Translations under genes and position numbers: made by a program | Source of the DNA: JAGPUQ01 sp036961295 | GTDB taxonomy: Bacteria > Pseudomonadota > Gammaproteobacteria > Pseudomonadales > Porticoccaceae | DNA: 64,000 bases | Direction of reading: 5' to 3' | Assembly (NCBI GenBank): GCA_036961295.1 | Contig: JBALVX010000001.1 | Location: forward strand, 248,001 to 312,000 | Part shown: in pieces, positions 7,673-16,543 of the stretch | Numbering within the stretch: position 1 is the stretch's first letter | Layout: every line of letters starts with the position of its first letter | The notes under the pieces: model-generated | What the model saw: only the letters and a program-made list of their open reading frames with translations | What the model was told of the DNA's origin: nothing | Databases searched by the model: none

Positions 7673-9358
7673 ATGGATGTAGCTAAAAAAACCGTCACCG
7701 ACAATCATGCCGGAGACCTTCGGGGCTTGGCTGGATCTGTAGCGGACGCTAGCGCGCTGGTTAATCGGGCTTTAGTCAATCTTAAGCGTGACTGCAGTGA
7801 CGAGCAGGGTTTGTCGGCAGTATTGCTCGATCAACACCAACTGGTTTGTTACGACATATCGTTTTGCGTGGCGGATTTGTCAGCGGCAGAAGCCCTGCTG
7901 GATTACGCTGGGCAAGTGTTCGAGCAGGATGACCTGGCAGTGTGGGTCGCTGGTCAGTTCTGTTGTGAGGCCTTGCAAGCGGTCGCCGGTCGATTGGTAG
8001 CCCGGCCCGAAGACTACGGCTTGAGCGCAGCCGACATTCACAGCAGCTTTGCCGAATTCGATAATTCAGGATTGCGTGGACATTATTTGTCGGCGCAGAA
8101 TATGGCCGCTTTGGGCCGCGAATTAATCGACCGCGAAGGTGATTTTTTACCATCGAATCTCGATAGTGAAAAAGAAATTATTCGCGATACTTTTCGTCGT
8201 TTTGCCACCGATGTGGTGATGCCCCTCGCCGAAGATATTCATCGTCAGGATCTCGATCTTCCCGAAACCATACTGCAGCCGCTGCGTGAAATGGGTTGTT
8301 TTGGTATTTCTATTCCCGAGCGTTTCGACGGCTTACAGCCAGACAGCGGCGACGACAGCCTGTATATGATTTTGGTCACCGAAGAATTGTCGCGAGGCTC
8401 TTTAGGTGCGGCAGGTAGTTTGATTACTCGCCCCGAGATTCTCGCTCGCGCTTTAATGAAAGGCGGTACCGAAGCACAACGCCAGCATTGGTTGCCAAAA
8501 GTTGCCAGTGGTGAAACCTTGTGTGCTATTGCCTTAACAGAACCGGATTACGGATCCGACCTGGCCTCAGCTAAATTAAAAGCCGTTAAAACCGAAGGCG
8601 GCTGGTTACTTAACGGCAGTAAAACCTGGTGTACCTTTGCCGGGTCGGCCAGTGTGATTTTGACTTTGGCACGCACCGGTAGCGAAGCCGACGGTTATAA
8701 GGGCTTGAGTTTTTTCCTGGTTGAAAAACCGCGCACCGAAGGCCATGAAATCGACGTAGTGCAAGAGGCTGGCGGTAAGTTGTCAGGCAAGGCGATTCCG
8801 ACTCTGGGTTATCGCGGTATGCACTCGTTTGATTTGTTTTTTGAAGATTATTTTGTGCCCGGTAATAACCTGGTCGGTGAAGAAAGTGGCGAGGGTAAGG
8901 GTTTTTACTACGCCATGGCCGGTTTGACCGGGGGGCGCATCCAAACCTCCGCGCGTGCTGCCGGTGTTATGCAAGCCGCTACTGAGCAGGCGATTAATTA
9001 TGCCAAGGAGCGCAAGGTGTTTAAGCAGCCGATTGCGGATTATCAGTTAACCCTGGTCAAGCTTAGTCGCATGATTACTACCTTGTTGGCGTCTCGGCAG
9101 TTCAGTTATGCGGTAGCTCGGAAAGCCGATGCCGGTGGCGGTAAGATGGAAGCGAGCCTGGTAAAACTGTTTGCCTGTCGCTCTGCGGAATGGGTTACGC
9201 GTGAAGCGCTGCAAATTCACGGAGGTATGGGCTATGCGGAAGAAGTGCCGGTCAGCCGATATTTTGTCGATGCGCGGGTCTTATCTATTTTTGAAGGCGC
9301 AGAGGAAACCCTGGCGTTAAAAGTGATTTCCCGAGAATTGATAGCTAATGCGACATAA
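7673..9358 (+). CDS. Acyl-CoA dehydrogenase with N-terminal helical extension
   Basis: About 561 residues, far above the usual 380-400. Residues 1 to about 150 are an Ala/Leu-rich helical extension with no motif I recognise; the dehydrogenase proper follows (LTEPDYGSDL flavin motif, ERKVFKQPI, HGGMGYAEE). The C-terminal IFEGAEET matches the YEGTSEI region and supplies a Glu for catalysis. The start is uncertain: ATG 7673 has AGGA immediately before it and GAG 9 nt upstream, ATG 7664 has little, and ATG 7628 lies inside a tandem repeat. It is flanked by a terminator upstream and an SDR gene 67 nt downstream. Extended members of this family occur in fatty acid and C-C ring catabolism; the substrate is unknown. 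Confidence 0.82.
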   Translation: MDVAKKTVTDNHAGDLRGLAGSVADASALVNRALVNLKRDCSDEQGLSAVLLDQHQLVCYDISFCVADLSAAEALLDYAGQVFEQDDLAVWVAGQFCCEALQAVAGRLVARPEDYGLSAADIHSSFAEFDNSGLRGHYLSAQNMAALGRELIDREGDFLPSNLDSEKEIIRDTFRRFATDVVMPLAEDIHRQDLDLPETILQPLREMGCFGISIPERFDGLQPDSGDDSLYMILVTEELSRGSLGAAGSLITRPEILARALMKGGTEAQRQHWLPKVASGETLCAIALTEPDYGSDLASAKLKAVKTEGGWLLNGSKTWCTFAGSASVILTLARTGSEADGYKGLSFFLVEKPRTEGHEIDVVQEAGGKLSGKAIPTLGYRGMHSFDLFFEDYFVPGNNLVGEESGEGKGFYYAMAGLTGGRIQTSARAAGVMQAATEQAINYAKERKVFKQPIADYQLTLVKLSRMITTLLASRQFSYAVARKADAGGGKMEASLVKLFACRSAEWVTREALQIHGGMGYAEEVPVSRYFVDARVLSIFEGAEETLALKVISRELIANAT

Positions 9359-9425
9359 ATGTTCCCGCTAAGCTAAAAACTATTTTTTATTTAATGATTT
9401 GTAGACTAAAAGGAAGGATAAAAAA

Positions 9426-10319
9426 ATGAGCGAAACTAAACATCTTGAAGGTAAAGGCGTTGTTGTTACTGGAGCCGGTCGTGGTATTGGTCGTGCGATT
9501 GCACTAGCGGTTGCGAATGCAGGCGGCAAGGTCATTGTGAATGATCTCGATCGGGACGTGGCTGAGGAAGTGTGCGCTGAAATCACGGCAATGGGTGGCG
9601 AAGCACTGCCCAACACCGATAGCGTAACGTCCTGGGAGGGTGCCAACACTATGGTGACTCAGGCGGTCGATAATTTTGGTAGTGTCAATGGCGTGGTTAA
9701 TAATGCCGGTAATTTGCGCGATGTGATTTTCCACAAAATGACTCAGGATGATTTCGACCAGGTCGTTGGTGTACATCTTAAGGGATCGTTTAATGTAGCT
9801 CGCGCTGCGGCTACACATTTTCGCAATCAGGAAGGTGGTGCCTGTGTTCACATGACCTCTACTTCTGGTTTGATTGGCAATTTTGGTCAGGCTAACTATG
9901 CGGCAGCTAAAGCGGGTGTTGCGGCATTGTCCAAATCCATTGCTCTCGATATGCAGCGCTTCAACGTACGTTCAAATTGTATTGCGCCCTTTGCCTGGAG
10001 CCGAATGACCGCGAGTATTCCTACCGATACTCCGGATCAGGTGGAGCGAGTTGAAAAACTGAAGAAAATGACGCCGGAAAAAGTCGCCATTGTTGCTGCG
10101 GCACTATTGAGTGATAAGGCTGTGGATATTAGCGGACAGATTTTTGCCGTGCGCATGAATGAGATTTTGTTAATGGGGCAATCCCGTCCCCTGCGGTCGG
10201 TACACGCGGGAGATGGTTGGGATATGGATAGTATCTTTGATCGCGCCATGCCCGCACTCGAATCACATTTTTATCCTCTGGACCGTTCGCAGGACGTATT
10301 TACCTGGGATCCTGCATAG
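9426..10319 (+). CDS. Short-chain dehydrogenase/reductase (3-hydroxyacyl-CoA dehydrogenase-like)
   Basis: A 297-residue classical SDR. The cofactor motif GAGRGIG is at 16-22, NNAG at 92-95, and the catalytic Ser145/147, Tyr158 and Lys162 lie in TSTSG and YAAAKAG. It resembles the dehydrogenase domain of peroxisomal multifunctional enzyme 2 (17-beta-HSD type 4), and the MaoC hydratase that makes up the other half of that enzyme is encoded next. Together they could hydrate a 2-enoyl-CoA and oxidise the resulting 3-hydroxyacyl-CoA; this pairing is inferred. An AGGAAGGA ribosome-binding site precedes the ATG. Confidence 0.87.
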   Translation: MSETKHLEGKGVVVTGAGRGIGRAIALAVANAGGKVIVNDLDRDVAEEVCAEITAMGGEALPNTDSVTSWEGANTMVTQAVDNFGSVNGVVNNAGNLRDVIFHKMTQDDFDQVVGVHLKGSFNVARAAATHFRNQEGGACVHMTSTSGLIGNFGQANYAAAKAGVAALSKSIALDMQRFNVRSNCIAPFAWSRMTASIPTDTPDQVERVEKLKKMTPEKVAIVAAALLSDKAVDISGQIFAVRMNEILLMGQSRPLRSVHAGDGWDMDSIFDRAMPALESHFYPLDRSQDVFTWDPA

Positions 10320-10324
10320 CAGAG

Positions 10325-10354
10325 TTCCAGGCGCCATAATCCAGGGTGCCTGAA
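10325..10354 (+). terminator. Weak hairpin after the SDR gene
   Basis: CAGGC (10328-10332) pairs with GCCTG (10348-10352), extended by flanking bases with mismatches. There is no T-tract; it may only attenuate or stabilise the transcript. Confidence 0.22.
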
Positions 10355-10418
10355 TTACTAATAATCAATTATTTATAAATTACGTTTTTAAAATAAAATT
10401 TCTGATTAGGGCTTACTG

Positions 10419-11273
10419 ATGGCGATTAACTACGAGCAATTAAAAAACCGAAAGTTTGACGAAATTGTCCACACCTATACCGAGCGCGACACCATGTTGT
10501 ATGCCCTGGGTGTCGGTGTTGGTCACGAGCCTTTGGACGAAAAAGCTCTGCCCTTTGTTTACGAAGAAAAATTGGCTGCACTACCTACGATGGCAGCGGT
10601 ATTGGCCTATCCGGGTTTTTGGATCAAAGACCCGGACACCGGTGTCGATTGGACTAAGGTGCTGCATGCGGATCAGGAAATTGTCATCCATAAACCGCTG
10701 CCGCCTTCGGGGACGGTAAAAGCCACGTCAAAAGTCGATGCGATTATCGACAAGGGCGAAGGCAAGGGCGCGTTTATTTATTCCTCTCGCACGGTAACAA
10801 GCGAAGACGGCGAGCCCTTGTGCACTCTGGTGCAAAACACCATGGCCCGTGGCCACGGCGGCTTTGGCGGTTCTACCGAGCGACCCCCAACACCTCAACC
10901 GATTCCAGATACCGCGCCAGACATTACTTGCGACCTGCCAACACTGGCCCAGGCAGCGCTGATTTATCGTTTGTCCGGTGATTACAATCCCCTCCACGCC
11001 GACCCAGCAGTGGCTCGGGAAGGTGGTTTTGATCGGCCGATTCTTCACGGCTTATGTACTTTTGGTGTGGCTGGTCACGCCTTGCTTAAAGAGTGCTGCG
11101 ACTACGACGTAAACCGCTTTCACAGTATGAAAGCGCGTTTTTCAGCACCGGTGTATCCCGGCGAAACCATTCGCACTGAAATCTGGAAACTGGATGCAGG
11201 TGTGGCCTTTCGTTGTCGTGTCATCGAACGCGACATTGTGGTGATCGATAACGGTTTTGCGAAAGTAAGCTAG
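10419..11273 (+). CDS. MaoC family enoyl-CoA hydratase (hydratase 2 type)
   Basis: A 284-residue double-hotdog protein of the hydratase 2 family. The C-terminal half carries the hydratase signature LSGDYNPLHADPAVA with Asp188 and His193, and HGLCTFG follows. The N-terminal half (DTMLYALGVG, LPFVYEEKL, LPTMAAVL) matches the substrate-binding half of the 17-beta-HSD4 hydratase domain. It should add water to a trans-2-enoyl-CoA giving the (R)-3-hydroxyacyl-CoA, the substrate expected for the SDR encoded 99 nt upstream. The double-hotdog form accommodates bulky, branched or steroid acyl chains in known relatives. Confidence 0.88.
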   Translation: MAINYEQLKNRKFDEIVHTYTERDTMLYALGVGVGHEPLDEKALPFVYEEKLAALPTMAAVLAYPGFWIKDPDTGVDWTKVLHADQEIVIHKPLPPSGTVKATSKVDAIIDKGEGKGAFIYSSRTVTSEDGEPLCTLVQNTMARGHGGFGGSTERPPTPQPIPDTAPDITCDLPTLAQAALIYRLSGDYNPLHADPAVAREGGFDRPILHGLCTFGVAGHALLKECCDYDVNRFHSMKARFSAPVYPGETIRTEIWKLDAGVAFRCRVIERDIVVIDNGFAKVS

Positions 11274-11321
11274 GTTTTGTGGCTTGCGTGTATTTCAAAC
11301 ATTTAAGGTGATTGACGGTTG

Positions 11322-12530
11322 ATGGACAATATTCTCTCCGGTATGCGCGTGGTAGAAGGCGCGGCGTTTGTGGCGGCACCTTCCGGCGCAATGACTCTGG
11401 CGCAATTGGGAGCCGACGTAATTCGCTTCGATATGATTGGCGGCGGTCCGGATTATCGTCGCTGGCCGGTGGATGAGCACAACAACAGTTTGTTCTGGGC
11501 GGGGCTGAATAAAGGTAAGCGTTCCATCGCGGTGGACTTTCGCAAACCCGAGGGGCGCGAATTACTCACTGAATTGATTGCCGCTCCCGGTGAGGATGCG
11601 GGGATGTTTTTGAGCAACTTCCCGGCGCGGGGTTGGTTGGCTTACGAGGCTTTAAAGCAACATCGGCAAGATTTGATTTACCTAAATTTGACCGGAGATC
11701 GCCACGGCGGCTCGGCGGTCGATTACACGGTCAACTGTGAGGTAGGCTTCCCCTTTATGACGGGTGAGAGTGCGGAGCCAGTGAACCATGTGCTGGCAGC
11801 CTGGGATGTTATCACCGGGCAAACTCTGGCCCTGGGGATGTTGGCTGCGGAGCGTCATCGACGCAAGACTAAGGAAGGTCAGCTGGTGAAGCTGGCCCTG
11901 GCAGATGTAGCCTTGGCTACCTTGGGTAACCTTGGTTTTATTGCCGAAGCGCAGTTAAGCGGCGGAGATAGGGAAACCTGCGGCAATTATCTGTTCGGTG
12001 CATACGGTAAGGATTTTGTTACTGCCGACGGCATGCGTTTGATGGTAGTGGGGCTCACCGGCAACCAGTGGCGAGGCCTGTGTGAAGCCACCGGGTTGGG
12101 AGAGGCATTTAACCACCTGGGTCAGCGTCTGGGTTTGAATCTGCGCGACGAAGGTGACCGCTTTAAGGCTCGAGACAATATCACCGAACTACTACAGCCC
12201 TGGTTTTCCGACCACAGCTTTAATCAGGTGGCGACGGCATTCGATACCAACGGCGTGTGTTGGGGCAAGTATCAGAGTGTGCATCAGTTAGTCAGCGCTG
12301 ATCCCGAGTGCTCCATCGAAAACCCCTTGTTTCAGCAGGTAGAGCAACCGGGTGTTGGCAGTTATCTCAGCCCTGGCACGCCACTTAATTTTGAGTTGTT
12401 TGAGCGTGCAGCGGTGCAGCCTGCGCCACAGTTAGGCCAGCATACCGACGAAATTCTCGCGGAGGAGCTGGGTTTAAGCAGCGCCGACATCGGTCGTCTG
12501 CACGATCAAGGTATTGTCGCCAGCAGTTAA
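11322..12530 (+). CDS. mct: CaiB/BaiF family protein close to 2-methylfumaryl-CoA isomerase (Mct)
   Basis: A 402-residue class III CoA-transferase-fold protein. From memory it tracks the Chloroflexus mesaconyl-CoA C1-C4 CoA transferase (Mct) along its length: the RVVEGAAFVAAPSGAMTLAQ opening, LFWAGLNKGKRSIA, LSNFPARGWL, VDYTVN, FMTG, VNHVL-AWD-TGQ with the probable catalytic Asp162, GNYLFGA, and the closing LGQHTDEIL and GRLHDQGIV. Mct moves CoA within 2-methylfumaryl-CoA. No malyl-CoA/citramalyl-CoA lyase or malonyl-CoA/propionyl-CoA enzymes are seen nearby, so the original 3-hydroxypropionate bi-cycle context is missing. The ATG at 11322 is preferred to an adjacent TTG. Symbol is by resemblance only. 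Confidence 0.68.
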   Translation: MDNILSGMRVVEGAAFVAAPSGAMTLAQLGADVIRFDMIGGGPDYRRWPVDEHNNSLFWAGLNKGKRSIAVDFRKPEGRELLTELIAAPGEDAGMFLSNFPARGWLAYEALKQHRQDLIYLNLTGDRHGGSAVDYTVNCEVGFPFMTGESAEPVNHVLAAWDVITGQTLALGMLAAERHRRKTKEGQLVKLALADVALATLGNLGFIAEAQLSGGDRETCGNYLFGAYGKDFVTADGMRLMVVGLTGNQWRGLCEATGLGEAFNHLGQRLGLNLRDEGDRFKARDNITELLQPWFSDHSFNQVATAFDTNGVCWGKYQSVHQLVSADPECSIENPLFQQVEQPGVGSYLSPGTPLNFELFERAAVQPAPQLGQHTDEILAEELGLSSADIGRLHDQGIVASS

Positions 12531-12721
12531 GGTCACAGCAGGCAGGTGGCTATTAGCTATTACACGGGCAGGTTACGAGCGGCTAACTAGCGACTAAGTA
12601 GTGCGGGTAAATTTTTAGTTGCTGTGAGGCCATTCGGCCAATATGATAAGTCCCCTACAGGACCTTCGGTATGTGGCACCTGAAAACGGAATTCATTCAT
12701 TGGAATATGAGGTAGTTCAAG

Positions 12722-13636
12722 ATGGCTAGTAAAGAAGCACAAATAATTGATGATATGTATCGCGTATGGGTTGGCAAGCTCGAAGTAAACCCCGATATGG
12801 ATATGGAAGCCCTACGCGAGCTGTTTGATGGGTGGGGCGATCTCACAGCAGAACCCACGGGTGTTGAGTTCAGCGACGCGACCATTGCGGGTGTTGCAGG
12901 CATTTGGGCCACTCCAGAGGGTGCCGATAAAAGCCGGGTGGTGCTGTGTTGTCACGGTGGTGGTTTTGTGGTCGGCTCCAGTAAGAGTCATCGCAAAATG
13001 TACGGTCATCTCGCCAAGGCGCTGGGCTGCCCAACGTTTACTCTCGACTACACGCGCGCGCCGGAGAACCCCCATCCCGGTATCGTGGAGCAAGCTGTGG
13101 CAGTCTATGCACAGCTGCTGGAACAAGGTTTCGAAGCGAAGAATATTGGTACGACAGGCGATTCAGCTGGCGGCAACCTGTGTACTGCGATGATTCTGTA
13201 TGCCCGCCACAAAGGTTACCCAGTGCCAGGTGCCTGTGCGCCGATTTCTCCCTGGTACGACATGGAAGGTAAGGGTGAAACCATGACAAGTAATGTTGAT
13301 AAAGACTTGCTGGTCAATGCGGCGATCCTGGGTGGTATGTCTGCAGCATTTTTGAGCGGTGAAAACTCCTCGCTACAGGATCCTTTTGCGAACCCTCTGT
13401 ACGGTGATCTTAAGGGCTTCCCGCCGACACTGATTCAGGTGGGTGGCTACGAGGCCTTATTATCCGACAGTGAAACCTTCGCCGAGCAAGCTAAGGCGGC
13501 AGGTGTTGATGTGGAGCTACAGGTGTTCCCGGAAATGCAGCACGTCTTCCAGTTTATGGCAGGTAATGCGCCAGAGGCCGATGACGCCATTAATAAAATT
13601 GCCGAGTTTATGCGTCCGAGATTAGGGCTTTCGTAA
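12722..13636 (+). CDS. Alpha/beta hydrolase, hormone-sensitive-lipase family
   Basis: A 304-residue esterase of the HSL family. HGGGF (78-82) forms the oxyanion hole, GDSAG (146-150) holds the nucleophile Ser148, and the His of PEMQHVFQ near the C-terminus completes the triad. No signal peptide is seen, so it should act in the cytoplasm on short to medium acyl esters or lactones. Placed between the Mct-like gene and an aldehyde dehydrogenase, it may release a substrate for the pathway. The 191 nt upstream carry a TTCAAG before the ATG but no convincing promoter. Confidence 0.88.
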   Translation: MASKEAQIIDDMYRVWVGKLEVNPDMDMEALRELFDGWGDLTAEPTGVEFSDATIAGVAGIWATPEGADKSRVVLCCHGGGFVVGSSKSHRKMYGHLAKALGCPTFTLDYTRAPENPHPGIVEQAVAVYAQLLEQGFEAKNIGTTGDSAGGNLCTAMILYARHKGYPVPGACAPISPWYDMEGKGETMTSNVDKDLLVNAAILGGMSAAFLSGENSSLQDPFANPLYGDLKGFPPTLIQVGGYEALLSDSETFAEQAKAAGVDVELQVFPEMQHVFQFMAGNAPEADDAINKIAEFMRPRLGLS

Positions 13637-13736
13637 CTGTTTTAAGGTAAAAAGAAGTTCTTATATTAATTTTAATTTTATCCTTTGACCCGAATGGAAC
13701 AAGATCTGGTCGAAAAAATAACAGGGGATTATTTTC

Positions 13737-15161
13737 ATGATTGAGTACAGCAAAATTTACATCGACGGCCAATGGGTAGCGCCTTCCGGCGAAGGCCACA
13801 GCACACTAGTCAATCCGGCAACCGAAGAAGCGTTTGCAACGGTGCCGTATTCCCATCTTGAAGATGTCGATAAAGCTGCACGCGCGGCGCGGCGCGCTTT
13901 CCCAGCCTGGTCGCGCACCAGTAGCAAAGAGCGCGAGGAGCTTATTCTTGCCATTTGCGCGAAACTGACCGAGCGCAAAGACGAGTTGGCGGGACTGATT
14001 TCTCAGGAAATGGGTATTCCGTATCACTTTGCCCGTAACATTCAGGTTGGCGGCCCGATTCAGGGACTATCGATTTTTGCCGGACTCACTAAAGCCATGG
14101 ATGAAGTCCGCGAGGAAGATGGCTACAACGTTTATAAAGAACCGATCGGTGTCTGTTCGTTTATCACGCCGTGGAACTTCCCTCTATTCCAGGTGATTGC
14201 AAAAGTCGGCCCAGCCCTGGCTGCTGGTTGTACTTCATTGTTAAAACCTAGTGAACAAACGCCACTATCTTGTTTTGTATTTGCCGAAGTTTGTGACGAA
14301 GTGGGTTTGCCTGCCGGTGTGTTTAACCTGCTGCCTGGTAAAGGCTCGATGATTGGCGATGCCTGCAGTTCTCATCCAGAAGTGGATTTGGTGTCTTTTA
14401 CCGGTTCCACCGGTGTCGGTGTAGGCGTGGCTAAATTAGCTGCCGAGTCGGTTAAGCGTGTGTGTCAGGAACTGGGTGGCAAGTCGCCGTTTATCGTTGC
14501 TGAAGATGCCAACGTTGCAAAAGCGATCAAATACGTGGTTAAAGACTCGATGTTTAACTCGGGGCAAATGTGTGTGCAGTTGAGCCGCATCCTGGTACAC
14601 GAATCCCAATACGAAGAAGCTGTGGAAGTGGCTAAAACCGTCGCCGAGTCTTTGGTCGTTGGCGATCCCACCGAGAAAAGCACTTTCCTTGGCCCACTAA
14701 GCTCCATGCGCGCTCGCGAAAGCGTGGTGCGCTATATCGAAAAAGGTGTTGCCGAAGGTGCGCGTTTGGTCGCCGGTGGTCCCGAGTTGCCCGAGGGTAT
14801 TACCAAGGGCGCTTATGTTAAGCCGACTATCTTCGCCGACGTGACTAACGACATGGCGATTGCTCAGGAAGAAATTTTTGGCCCGGTACTGTGCTTAATT
14901 AAATACAAAACCGAAGACGAAGCTATCGCCATCGCCAACGACACCGAGTTTGGTCTGTCCAGTGGTCTTTGGGCGGAAGATGCCGACACCCAAATGCGTA
15001 TTGCTCGCCAATTGCGCGCCGGTCAGGTAAAAGTGAATGGCCCAGCCTTTAGTTTTGCTGCACCGTTTGGTGGTTACAAGCAGTCTGGCAACGGTCGCGA
15101 ATGGGGTGCCAGTGGCTTAGTCGAGTACACCGAAGAAAAAGCCATTATGATCGGTAGTTAA
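13737..15161 (+). CDS. NAD(P)-dependent aldehyde dehydrogenase
   Basis: A 474-residue aldehyde dehydrogenase. The cofactor-binding FTGSTGVG (221-228), the general base Glu245 in ELGGKS, and the nucleophile Cys279 in NSGQMCVQ are all present, as are PWNFP and the C-terminal GGYKQSGNGRE. It should oxidise an aldehyde to the carboxylic acid that then enters CoA activation, consistent with its place among acyl-CoA genes. An AGGGGATT stretch lies about 6 nt before the ATG. A hairpin follows the gene. Confidence 0.9.
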   Translation: MIEYSKIYIDGQWVAPSGEGHSTLVNPATEEAFATVPYSHLEDVDKAARAARRAFPAWSRTSSKEREELILAICAKLTERKDELAGLISQEMGIPYHFARNIQVGGPIQGLSIFAGLTKAMDEVREEDGYNVYKEPIGVCSFITPWNFPLFQVIAKVGPALAAGCTSLLKPSEQTPLSCFVFAEVCDEVGLPAGVFNLLPGKGSMIGDACSSHPEVDLVSFTGSTGVGVGVAKLAAESVKRVCQELGGKSPFIVAEDANVAKAIKYVVKDSMFNSGQMCVQLSRILVHESQYEEAVEVAKTVAESLVVGDPTEKSTFLGPLSSMRARESVVRYIEKGVAEGARLVAGGPELPEGITKGAYVKPTIFADVTNDMAIAQEEIFGPVLCLIKYKTEDEAIAIANDTEFGLSSGLWAEDADTQMRIARQLRAGQVKVNGPAFSFAAPFGGYKQSGNGREWGASGLVEYTEEKAIMIGS

Positions 15162-15188
15162 GCCGCTTATGGTTTGCGTGATCTAGAC

Positions 15189-15215
15189 AAACTGGGCGGT
15201 TTATCCGCCCAGTTT
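15189..15215 (+). terminator. Hairpin after the aldehyde dehydrogenase
   Basis: A perfect 11-bp stem AAACTGGGCGG / CCGCCCAGTTT with a 5-nt loop. Only three T residues end it, so termination may be partial. Confidence 0.55.
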
Positions 15216-15303
15216 GCTGTACAACTAGTGTAAAAAAAGCATGTTAATTTAAACGCTGCGATTATCGAGTTTGGTTAATCGTATCGGTATAGGAGTAGTG
15301 TCA

Positions 15304-16461
15304 ATGTCCAGCCGGTTTCGGTTTCCCCATGTCCAAATGCCTCCCGAGGCGACAGCGTTGCGTAAAGAGGTTCGTGAATTTCTAGCTGAAGAAATTGCCA
15401 ACGGCGGTTTTGTGCCCATGGCCGATTGCTGGGCGTCAGCAATGAGCGCAGAGTTCAGTCGAAAAGTCGGTCAGCGCGGTTGGCTGGGTATGACCTGGGA
15501 CAAAAAATACGGCGGTCATGGCCGTACCTTTCTGGAACGCTACGTGGTCACCGAGGAAATGCTCGCTGCGGGTGCACCGGTGATGGCGCACTGGGTAGCC
15601 GATCGTCAAAGTGGCCCGCAACTTATTAAAAATGCGGAACCAGAAATTCGCGATGCCATTATTCCGCGCATTGTCTCTGGCGACTGTTTTTGTGCCATTG
15701 GCATGAGCGAACCGAATACCGGTTCGGATCTTGCGTCGGTTGCCACCAAGGCCGAAAAGGTTGAGGGCGGCTGGAAAGTAAACGGTACCAAGCTGTGGTC
15801 CACAGGGGCTCACGGTTGCGACTACATGATTACTTTGTTGCGCACGTCGCCTCTCGATACCAGTGCCCGTCATCAGGGGCTTTCGCAATTTCTGATTGAT
15901 TTAAAAGCACCGGGGGTCGATATTCGCGGTATTGCTGATATTGGTGGTCAGGTGCACTTTAACGAAACTAATTTTGAAGATGTATTTGTGCCCGACGACT
16001 ACGTACTGGGTGAAGTAGGTGGCGGCTGGAACATGGTAGTTGGCGAACTCGCCCTGGAACGCTCGGGTCCAGAGCGCTTCCTGAGCACCTTTATCGTGTT
16101 GCAGGAAGCCATGCGCCTACTGGTAAATAACCCAACGGAGCAAACTAAAGAAGTACTGGGCCAGGTGGTCGCTAAAATCAAAACTCTGCGTCGAATGTCG
16201 CTCGGCATTGCAGGCTTACTGCAAGAAGGCGCGTCACCGGAGATGGAAGCCGCCCTGGTTAAGGATATGAGTACCAACTTTGAGCGCGAGCTACTGGAAA
16301 AATTGCGTAAAGTATTACCGCAAAATATTTTAGCAACGTCCGAAGGCTTGCTGCCTGGCTTGTTGCGCGACGGCATTTTACGGGTACCGTCTTCGACCTT
16401 GCGCGGGGGCACCAATGAAGTACTCAAGGGCATGATTGCCCGACAGCTGGGTATGCGTTAA
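15304..16461 (+). CDS. Acyl-CoA dehydrogenase, probable catalytic subunit of a heteromeric enzyme
   Basis: A 385-residue acyl-CoA dehydrogenase starting at an ATG with AGGAG 8 nt upstream; the longer TTG reading from 15271 is unlikely. The flavin motif MSEPNTGSD is at 134-142. ELALERSGPERF (248-259) supplies Glu252 and Glu257, the helix-G position used as base by several steroid-type dehydrogenases. The C-terminus RGGTNEVLKGMIARQLG is typical of this group. A second, shorter dehydrogenase gene follows 82 nt downstream, the arrangement seen for the alpha2beta2 ChsE1-ChsE2 (FadE28-FadE29) enzymes of cholesterol side-chain degradation. Heteromer formation is inferred from arrangement. Confidence 0.85.
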   Translation: MSSRFRFPHVQMPPEATALRKEVREFLAEEIANGGFVPMADCWASAMSAEFSRKVGQRGWLGMTWDKKYGGHGRTFLERYVVTEEMLAAGAPVMAHWVADRQSGPQLIKNAEPEIRDAIIPRIVSGDCFCAIGMSEPNTGSDLASVATKAEKVEGGWKVNGTKLWSTGAHGCDYMITLLRTSPLDTSARHQGLSQFLIDLKAPGVDIRGIADIGGQVHFNETNFEDVFVPDDYVLGEVGGGWNMVVGELALERSGPERFLSTFIVLQEAMRLLVNNPTEQTKEVLGQVVAKIKTLRRMSLGIAGLLQEGASPEMEAALVKDMSTNFERELLEKLRKVLPQNILATSEGLLPGLLRDGILRVPSSTLRGGTNEVLKGMIARQLGMR

Positions 16462-16543
16462 ACCCCAGTCAGGATAGATATGAGATAGCACATTAAGTAC
16501 TTGAAGCATAAGCCAGATAAAGAACAAGGTAGAGAGTAATACC

